DNA of 28,047 bases from NCBI GenBank assembly GCA_002508635.1, contig DACO01000110.1, forward strand, positions 1 to 28,047, written 5' to 3'. Below are positions 22,286 through 28,047 of this stretch, piece by piece. A program made the position numbers and the translations under genes. A model generated the notes under the pieces. That model saw only the letters and a list, made by a program, of their open reading frames with translations, was not told the DNA's origin and did not search any database. The stretch comes from Methanolobus sp. UBA118 (lineage in GTDB: Archaea > Halobacteriota > Methanosarcinia > Methanosarcinales > Methanosarcinaceae). The first letter of the stretch is position 1; every line of letters starts with the position of its first letter.

Positions 22286-24309
22286 AGAACCACCCCGAAG
22301 TTAGTGAGTAGGTAGTTCACAATGAAGCCCACTGCAAAGGCACCGGGGAAAATGAACGTTGCCATTGCAAATGCGGTCTTTATCCCTCTTTCCTTTACAG
22401 TTACCAGGAACTGGGCGATACATGGCATGAACAGTGTCAGTGTGATCGCCGCGACCACAAGATTCACTTCTGTGAGCATTCCGGCATTATACATGTCGAA
22501 CAGACCGGCTGCACCAAAGTCCCTCCTGAAGAAGCCATAGAAGAACATGAGTCCTGCTTCAGCTGGAAGGCCGATCCACTGTGAAGGATATCCCAGCAGG
22601 CGAACTGCGATATCAAACAGGCCTGTAAGTCTGCCAAGCCATATCAGTACACTTGCAAGCACAAAGAGCGGAAGTACTTCAAGGAAATACCATTGCATCC
22701 TCGAATAGGTCTTTACAAGCACATTTGAAAGCTTTGGCAACCTGAGGGGAGGCATTTCGATAAAGAAACTCGGTTTTTCTCCTGGCATGAGCTTTGATGA
22801 GATGTATCCTATTGTCACAAGTTCGATAGCGATTACAATAGCCCAGATTGCCAGTGCAGTTCCGCTGAATGAAAGTACGCCCAGTATTACTCCAAGTTGT
22901 GCTGAACAGGGAATTGCCAGAGCCAGCAACATGCTTGCTATCAGTTTTTCCCGTCTTGTCTCAAGAGTTCTGGTAACCATGGTCGCCATGGTGGCACATC
23001 CGAATCCGAGTACCATTGGAATCACTGCCCTGCCGCTCATTCCTATCTTCTTGAATACACGGTCGATAAGCATTGCAAGCCTTGGGAGGTATCCTGTATC
23101 CTCAATTATAGAGAACACGATAAAGAAAGCTCCCACAAGGGGCATGATAAGTGCTATGGCGTATGTGACTGCCTGTGTGAATATTCCGTATTCTCCAACA
23201 AAGAGATCCTGTATGATCGGGAATGGGACAACGGCGTTGAAATTCTCAATTACCCAGGGGTTGATCTGCTCTCCGAATAGTGTGCCTTCAAGATAGTCCA
23301 CAACAGTCCCTGCTGCAAATCCTCCTACGAACTTATACAGGCCAAAGTACAGGATTATGAGCAATATAGGAATACCTGTCAGGGGTTGTATCAGAAGCTT
23401 GTCGATACGCTGTCCAAGGGAATTTTTGTTTTCTTTGCTTGTCTCTATACCTTTTTGATAGACAATCCTGTCTGTTTTCATTACCGGATCGACGATCTCA
23501 TTTACGTAATTCTGTCTTTCAACGGTAATCGTGTAATTAAGAGGATCTGAATATTCCTTTTCGGTGCCCTCAACGATCCTCCTGATCACTTCGGTGTCCT
23601 CATTGTTCTGTTTCACCTTCTCATATGCAAGTTTGTCATTCAGGAGAAGCATTTGTGCAACAGACCTTTTTGATATGCTATATTCGGATTTAAGCAGGGA
23701 TGATATTGAGTCAATAGCATACTCGATCCCTTTGCTGTATCTTACATTACCGGCACCGGGCTGGAAACTATAACCGGCTATTGCGTCCTCAAGTTTATCA
23801 AGCCCCTCTCCGTTGATGGAAGTAGTGCAGATAACCGGAATACCCAGCATCTTCTCAAGCCTTGATGCGTTTATGCTGACTCCCCGATGTTGTGCTTCAT
23901 CCATCATGTTCAGGACAAGTATGAGCGGAACCTGAGCTTCTATCAACTGGAGCGTCAGGGGGAGCATACGCTGAAGGTTCTTGGCATCGATCACATGCAG
24001 GTAAACATAGGCTTTATTGTCAAAGAGATAGTTCTGCGAGACACGTTCCTCATCAGTGATGGGCTGGAGGGAATACATTCCTGGAGTGTCTATTATTTCA
24101 AACTCCTTCTCTCCGATCTTTGTCTTTCCTTTACTGATGGCTACTGTTGTTCCGGGGTAATTGGAAACCACCGCGTAGCTGTCAGAGAAGTGGTTGAAGA
24201 TGACACTTTTTCCAACATTCGGGTTTCCTACCAGGATTATCCTTTCGAGGTCGCCTGGAGTATCGGTTTCGACACTGCAGCAACTTTTTTTATTAAGGAA
24301 GTTTAACAT
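22282..24309 (-). CDS. feoB: Ferrous iron transporter FeoB
   Basis: This 675-aa membrane protein has an N-terminal G domain: G1 GNPNVGKS (28-35), G3 DTPG (74-77) and G4 NMMD (134-137). A GDI-like helical region follows, then from about residue 310 a polytopic permease with the two FeoB gate motifs (IPCSAQLG and MPCIAQFLV). It imports Fe2+ across the cytoplasmic membrane. A Cys-Cys pair at residues 10-11 (KKSCCSVE) precedes the G domain and could bind metal. It is the first gene of the operon feoB - zinc ribbon - DtxR-type regulator. GAGGAT near 24320 could be the RBS. Paired TTAACT motifs flank its TATA box. Confidence 0.96.
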   Translation of the reverse strand: MLNFLNKKSCCSVETDTPGDLERIILVGNPNVGKSVIFNHFSDSYAVVSNYPGTTVAISKGKTKIGEKEFEIIDTPGMYSLQPITDEERVSQNYLFDNKAYVYLHVIDAKNLQRMLPLTLQLIEAQVPLILVLNMMDEAQHRGVSINASRLEKMLGIPVICTTSINGEGLDKLEDAIAGYSFQPGAGNVRYSKGIEYAIDSISSLLKSEYSISKRSVAQMLLLNDKLAYEKVKQNNEDTEVIRRIVEGTEKEYSDPLNYTITVERQNYVNEIVDPVMKTDRIVYQKGIETSKENKNSLGQRIDKLLIQPLTGIPILLIILYFGLYKFVGGFAAGTVVDYLEGTLFGEQINPWVIENFNAVVPFPIIQDLFVGEYGIFTQAVTYAIALIMPLVGAFFIVFSIIEDTGYLPRLAMLIDRVFKKIGMSGRAVIPMVLGFGCATMATMVTRTLETRREKLIASMLLALAIPCSAQLGVILGVLSFSGTALAIWAIVIAIELVTIGYISSKLMPGEKPSFFIEMPPLRLPKLSNVLVKTYSRMQWYFLEVLPLFVLASVLIWLGRLTGLFDIAVRLLGYPSQWIGLPAEAGLMFFYGFFRRDFGAAGLFDMYNAGMLTEVNLVVAAITLTLFMPCIAQFLVTVKERGIKTAFAMATFIFPGAFAVGFIVNYLLTNFGVVL

Positions 24310-24357
24310 TGTTTATCAATCCTCTGAAATGTAGTCATTCCTAATTTTAGAAGCCAT

Positions 24358-24392
24358 AGTTAATTATCCCATATAAATGTTTGCTTAACTAA
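24358..24392 (-). promoter_or_regulatory. feoB TATA box flanked by TTAGTTAAG / TTAACT motifs
   Basis: On the minus strand, TTAGTTAAG (24384-24392) lies just upstream of ATTTATATGGG (TATA) and TTAACT (24358-24363) just downstream. The two face each other as an inverted pair around the TATA box, a typical layout for repression by blocking TBP/TFB. The regulator encoded by the last gene of this operon is the natural candidate. The 9-mer TTAGTTAAG recurs upstream of cbiT. Confidence 0.5.
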
Positions 24393-24495
24393 CATTTATT
24401 GCATCAATGAAAAATCGTAAGAGTTATTGGTCGACAAAAATGGCCAGATCCAGTTATTAATATAACAAGCAGTTTACTTTTTGAAATCCATAAAG

Positions 24496-24549
24496 CATAT
24501 ATAAAATAAGCACAATTTGAATCAATATTGTACATAATTATACATTGAT
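24496..24549 (+). promoter_or_regulatory. trpD promoter with dyad and TGTACA element
   Basis: CATATATAAAAT (24497-24508) is a strong TATA box, predicting transcription to begin near 24525. Around that point lies ATCAAT (24521-24526) ... ATTGAT (24544-24549), a perfect 6-bp inverted repeat. Inside it are TGTACA (24529-24534) and TATACA (24539-24544), 10 bp apart. TGTACA is the TRP-box core bound by TrpY in Methanothermobacter; whether a TrpY-like protein acts here is unknown. AAGGTG (24557-24562) is a plausible RBS for trpD. Confidence 0.45.
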
Positions 24550-24567
24550 GCAGTCAAAGGTGCTAAA

Positions 24568-25590
24568 ATGAAAGATTATATTAAAAAAGTAAGTGAAGGG
24601 CAGAACCTCAGCCTGGAAGAATCTGAGGATGCCATCACAAAGATATTCACAGAGGCCACCGATGCGCAGATTGCCGGCCTTCTTATTGCCTTGAAAATGA
24701 AGGGAGAGACTCCCGAGGAGATAGCAGGCTTTGCAACAGGGATGAAAAAGGCTGCCAATACCATATCACCTGTGGTGGATGGTGCACTTGTCGATGTGGT
24801 CGGCACAGGCGGAGACCTGCATAACACAATAAATGTTTCCACGGCATCTGCTATTGTAACCGCAGCAGCCGGCGTGGCCGTTGCAAAACATGGCAACCGC
24901 TCCATTACCTCTCTTTCGGGAAGTGCGGACGTACTGAAAGAGCTGGGCATAAAAGTGGACAAGCAGCCTGATCAAGTAAAGGAATCCATTGAAAAGGCAG
25001 GAATTGGCTTCATGTTCGCTCCGATCTTCCACCCGGCCATGAAAAGAGTGGGACCCATAAGACAGGAAATGGGGATAAGAACTATTTTCAATATACTCGG
25101 GCCATTGACAAATCCTGCAAACTCAAAGATTCAGCTTGTTGGTGTTTTTGACAGAAAATTCTGCGAATCTTTTGCCAGTGTGATGCAGAAGCTCGGAGTT
25201 GAAAGAGCAATGGCCGTACATGGTGACGGCATGGATGAGATATCAAACGTATCTGAAACATACGTCTCCGAACTCAAGGACGGTAAAATTTCCTCCTACA
25301 CGATCACTCCCGAAGAGCTGGGAATTGAAAAGGCAACAATAGCTGATATCACAGGCGGCACGCCCCAGGAGAATGCCCGGGACATTGTATCCATATTAAA
25401 GGGTGTGAAAGGACCAAAAAGAGATCTTATCGTAATAAATTCAGCCGCAGCTCTCTATGTTGCAGGCAAGGCGGGATCCATAAAGGAAGCCATCCCAATG
25501 GTTGAGGAAATAATAGACAGTGGCAAGGCAATGGAAAAGCTGCTTGAGTTCAGTGACGATCCGAAAGTCTGCGAGGCCTTGAATGAGTAA
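24568..25590 (+). CDS. trpD: Anthranilate phosphoribosyltransferase
   Basis: This 340-aa enzyme is the second step of tryptophan synthesis, joining anthranilate to PRPP. The PRPP-binding loop VVGTGGD (77-83) and NVSTASA, then KHGNRSITSLSGSADVLKELG (107-127), are diagnostic. A second family block, GIGFMFAPIFHPAMKRVGPIR, and TIFNILGPLTNPA are also intact. Length and motif order are normal. It is the first gene of the trp operon. The stop overlaps trpF by 8 bp, implying translational coupling. AAGGTG upstream supports ATG 24568. Confidence 0.96.
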   Translation: MKDYIKKVSEGQNLSLEESEDAITKIFTEATDAQIAGLLIALKMKGETPEEIAGFATGMKKAANTISPVVDGALVDVVGTGGDLHNTINVSTASAIVTAAAGVAVAKHGNRSITSLSGSADVLKELGIKVDKQPDQVKESIEKAGIGFMFAPIFHPAMKRVGPIRQEMGIRTIFNILGPLTNPANSKIQLVGVFDRKFCESFASVMQKLGVERAMAVHGDGMDEISNVSETYVSELKDGKISSYTITPEELGIEKATIADITGGTPQENARDIVSILKGVKGPKRDLIVINSAAALYVAGKAGSIKEAIPMVEEIIDSGKAMEKLLEFSDDPKVCEALNE

Positions 25591-26260
25591 AGTTCCCCGG
25601 GTGAAGATCTGCGGTATGCGAACTGCCAGTGACATCGAGATCGCTGTTAGCTGTGGCGCCGATGCAGTTGGTTTCATAACAGACGTGCCGGTGAACACTC
25701 CGAGGAAGATAGATGTGCAAACCGCATCCGAACTTGTGAAGAAGGTACCTGCATTTGTAAGCTCGGTACTTGTGATAATGCCGGAAGACGGAGATGAAGC
25801 TCTCAGGCTGATCGATGCTGTAGGGCCGGATATTGTGCAGCTCCACAATGACATAGGAACAGATGATATAGAGCTAATCAGGAACGGGACCGACCGAAAG
25901 CTCGTAAAGGTGATGACAATACCTGTCGGGGAAGAGTTTGTTGCTGATCGTCTCATATCCCGGATCGACTCACTGGCCGGCAATGATCTGGTTGATGCGA
26001 TATTGCTGGATTCAGGTAAAGCCGGCAGGGTTGGTGGAACCGGAACAGTGCACGACTGGTCCGTAAGCAAAGAGATAGTTGATGCGGCGGATGTACCTGT
26101 AATACTTGCCGGAGGACTGAAGCCGGAGAATGTCCGTAAGGCGGTGGAAGAGGTAAGGCCGTTTGCAGTCGATACGGCATCAGGTGTGGAAACAGAAGGA
26201 AAGAAAGATCCTGCCAGAGTGTGCAGGTTTGTAAGAGAGGCGAGGTGTATTAATGGTTGA
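25583..26260 (+). CDS. trpF: Phosphoribosylanthranilate isomerase
   Basis: This 225-aa TIM-barrel enzyme catalyses the Amadori rearrangement after TrpD. RVKICGMRTASDIE (6-19) holds the catalytic Cys, and AILLDSGKAGRVGGTGTVHDW (~138-158) holds the catalytic Asp and first phosphate loop. VILAGGLKPENV and FAVDTASGVE complete the phosphate site. It overlaps both trpD and trpE by 8 bp each. The family length is normal. Confidence 0.95.
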   Translation: MSKVPRVKICGMRTASDIEIAVSCGADAVGFITDVPVNTPRKIDVQTASELVKKVPAFVSSVLVIMPEDGDEALRLIDAVGPDIVQLHNDIGTDDIELIRNGTDRKLVKVMTIPVGEEFVADRLISRIDSLAGNDLVDAILLDSGKAGRVGGTGTVHDWSVSKEIVDAADVPVILAGGLKPENVRKAVEEVRPFAVDTASGVETEGKKDPARVCRFVREARCING

Positions 26261-27827
26261 TTTTGATCTTAGTAAAGAAGAATTCATAACGCTGGTTGAG
26301 GGCTCGCAGAAACCTGCCATCGTGCAGCTCATGGCAAAGGTTGATAGCATATGCAGTCCCCTCCAGTTATACGCGACCCTGCAGAATGCGGGTCATTCAT
26401 ATTTGCTTGAATCGGTGGAGAAAGAGAAAAAGCATGCAAGGTATTCTTTTGTGGGCTCCGATCCGGAAATTGTGGTGTCCATCAAGGACAGGTTCCTGAC
26501 AATAGAGTGCCAGCAGAACTCTGAGCTCACGAAATACATTTATGGCAAGGTCAAAGCTATGGGTGAGACCGAATCACTGATCGGCGGAAAGATCAGGGTG
26601 AAAGTTGAAGAGGGAAAAGATGCCCTTGATGCCTTCCGTGATATCTTCCCCACAAGCAATGAAACTGTTCTGCTGAACCAGAAACGCTTTGACAGGCAGA
26701 CTTTTCTGGGAGGGGCTATCGGATACAACAGTTATGACTTTGTATATGATTCCTGGTTAGGTATAGAGAAAAAGGAAGATGCCGATACTCCGGATATGCA
26801 TTTTGCAATTATGACCAGGACCTTTGTCTTCGATCATATCACCAATGAGACATACATGGTCGTAACGCCATTTATTACCGATGAAAGTGACCTTGAAGCC
26901 GTTTATGAACATGCCCATGCAGATGCCCAGTTGATGGAACGCTCCCTGCACATGTCATCTGTTATCGGGATAAGTGAGGATGTACTGGGGAATGTGAAAT
27001 CAGAGGAACCTGTGCCCAATACGGATCAGGAAACCTATGAGAAGGCCGTCCTGGCTGCAAAACAGCACATAATAGATGGGGACATCTTCCAGGTCGTCAT
27101 ATCCCGCAGATATACTGTGAACATGAGCCAGACTCCCCTGCAGCTCTATATAAGGCTCAGGAATATCAATCCGAGTCCTTACATGTATATTTTCAATTTC
27201 AAGGATGTGGGAATTGTGGGAGCAAGTCCTGAAACACTGATGACCGTGTACAACGACAGGGTCATAACCAACCCCATCGCGGGCACCTGTCCCCGTGGAA
27301 AGGATGATGAAGAGGATAAAGAGCTTGCGGCAAAGATGCTCAACGATGAGAAAGAGCGAGCTGAGCATGTAATGCTTGTGGATCTCGGACGCAATGATGT
27401 GAGAATGGTTGCGGAGGGAGGAACAGTCAAAGTCGATGACCTGATGAGCGTGATCAAGTATTCTCACGTCCAGCATATCGAAAGTACCGTAAGCGGGGAC
27501 ATGCGGGAGGAATGCGACCAGTTCGATGCCACAAGGGCGATCTTCCCGGCAGGTACACTTTCAGGCGCTCCAAAGATACGCGCCATGGAGATCATAGATG
27601 ATCTTGAAACGGAGTCCAGGGGTATATATGGCGGAGGTGTGGGCTACTATTCCTGGAACGGAGATGCCGACTTTGCCATAGTGATCAGAACCGTGCTGAT
27701 CAAACAGAATACTGCATACGTGCAGGCAGGTGCCGGTATCGTTGCTGATTCCGACCCCACATATGAATTCGAGGAGACCGAGAGAAAAATGGCTGCAATG
27801 ATCAAGGCTATAGGAGGGGGCAAATAA
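26253..27827 (+). CDS. trpE: Anthranilate synthase component I
   Basis: This 524-aa chorismate-using enzyme makes anthranilate with ammonia from TrpG. The LLES motif at 51-54, part of the tryptophan feedback site, is present, so allosteric inhibition is likely. Chorismate-binding motifs follow in order: GASPETLM, GTCPRGKDDEEDKELA, DLGRNDVRMVA, SHVQHIESTV and AGTLSGAPKIRAMEII. GAGGTG lies 5 nt upstream of the ATG at 26253. The stop overlaps trpG by one base (TAATG). Confidence 0.96.
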   Translation: MVDFDLSKEEFITLVEGSQKPAIVQLMAKVDSICSPLQLYATLQNAGHSYLLESVEKEKKHARYSFVGSDPEIVVSIKDRFLTIECQQNSELTKYIYGKVKAMGETESLIGGKIRVKVEEGKDALDAFRDIFPTSNETVLLNQKRFDRQTFLGGAIGYNSYDFVYDSWLGIEKKEDADTPDMHFAIMTRTFVFDHITNETYMVVTPFITDESDLEAVYEHAHADAQLMERSLHMSSVIGISEDVLGNVKSEEPVPNTDQETYEKAVLAAKQHIIDGDIFQVVISRRYTVNMSQTPLQLYIRLRNINPSPYMYIFNFKDVGIVGASPETLMTVYNDRVITNPIAGTCPRGKDDEEDKELAAKMLNDEKERAEHVMLVDLGRNDVRMVAEGGTVKVDDLMSVIKYSHVQHIESTVSGDMREECDQFDATRAIFPAGTLSGAPKIRAMEIIDDLETESRGIYGGGVGYYSWNGDADFAIVIRTVLIKQNTAYVQAGAGIVADSDPTYEFEETERKMAAMIKAIGGGK

Positions 27828-28047
27828 TGAAAGTACTGTTCATCAATAATAAGGACTCTTTCGTATGGAATCTTGTGGACTATGTCTCCATATTCGAACC
27901 TGACACAGTGGTGGTTCCGAATACGATTTCCCTTGAAGAGGTAAGAGAACTCGATCCTGATGCGATAATAGTATCTCCCGGACCCGGTACTCCTCACAAG
28001 ACAGAGGATATCGGTACATGTCTTGACATTATCAGGGAATTCGGACC
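27827..28047 (+). CDS. trpG: Anthranilate synthase component II, glutamine amidotransferase (3' truncated by window)
   Basis: About 73 codons are visible, starting MKVLFINNKDSFVWNLVDYV with SPGPGTP (near residue 52-58), the class-I glutamine amidotransferase signature for the oxyanion region. The catalytic Cys and His/Glu lie beyond the window. The ATG overlaps the trpE stop, and AGGAGGGGG in the end of trpE supplies a strong RBS. The protein delivers ammonia to TrpE. Confidence 0.93.
   Translation, partial: MKVLFINNKDSFVWNLVDYVSIFEPDTVVVPNTISLEEVRELDPDAIIVSPGPGTPHKTEDIGTCLDIIREFG

Noticed and set aside
24407..24460. 17-codon ORF MKNRKSYWSTKMARSSY upstream of trpD as a trp leader peptide
   Set aside because: It has only one Trp codon, no RBS, lies upstream of the TATA box, and shows no attenuator stems.
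1..28047. CRISPR array, insertion sequence, integrase, prophage, tRNA, rRNA or defence system
   Set aside because: No regularly spaced repeats, transposase or phage motifs, tRNA cloverleaf or nuclease/defence domains were seen. The window reads as core chromosome.

Overview
The window is chromosomal DNA of a methanogenic archaeon, most likely a methylotrophic member of the Methanosarcinales (Methanolobus, Methanococcoides or Methanohalophilus type). The evidence is archaeal housekeeping genes (PAN proteasome ATPase, MBF1 with a zinc ribbon, UPF0292 Toprim protein, RibD-type reductase of archaeal flavin synthesis), conserved methanogen/archaeal families of unknown function (DUF166, DUF531, DUF356, DUF99), a large anaerobic corrinoid cluster, archaeal TATA-type promoters and GGAGG/GGTGA ribosome binding sites. 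Genes are tightly packed, often with 4-8 bp overlaps. I see no CRISPR, transposase, phage gene, tRNA or rRNA. The genus is an inference.

Layout. 1-886: 3' part of a glycosylation-sequon-rich secreted protein ending in a cupredoxin-like domain without copper ligands. 1021-3587 (minus): DUF166, DUF531, GNAT acetyltransferase and LarE. 3693-5036: phosphosugar mutase. 5044-7040 (minus): DUF99 and PAN, with PAN divergent from MBF1 (7122-7604) over a shared TATA element. 7638-9010: ProC and DUF356. 9032-10464 (minus): UPF0292, then a 423-bp gap holding a 26-codon ORF with TATA box and Shine-Dalgarno (SD) site that runs into a long RNA hairpin, then DUF167 and a doubtful 54-codon ORF. 10561-13758: amidohydrolase, UspA, four-CBS protein and riboflavin-pathway reductase. 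13867-15465: a lipoprotein with two thioredoxin-like domains beside a CcdA-type membrane protein, apparently an extracytoplasmic thiol relay.

15538-19814 (minus) is a corrinoid-ring operon, transcribed cbiT-cbiL-cbiF-cbiG-(CobE/CbiG C-domain)-cbiH-cbiC; cbiP (19934-21421) is divergent from it. 21471-24309 (minus) is an iron operon, feoB - 54-aa zinc ribbon - DtxR-type regulator with a FeoA-like tail, joined by two 4-bp overlaps. 24568-28047 is the start of a trp operon, trpD-trpF-trpE-trpG, with trpG cut by the window end.

Most of the window is ordinary core genome. The items most worth a second look are: the 26-aa ORF and the downstream hairpin that displays an anti-SD loop (9624-9785); cbiG, whose best start is an ATA codon 7 nt behind a perfect SD; a precorrin-8X methylmutase with Thr where the catalytic His is expected; a shared CTTAACTAA motif upstream of both the feo and cbi operons; the small zinc-ribbon protein inside the feo operon; and a dyad with a TGTACA element in the trpD leader.
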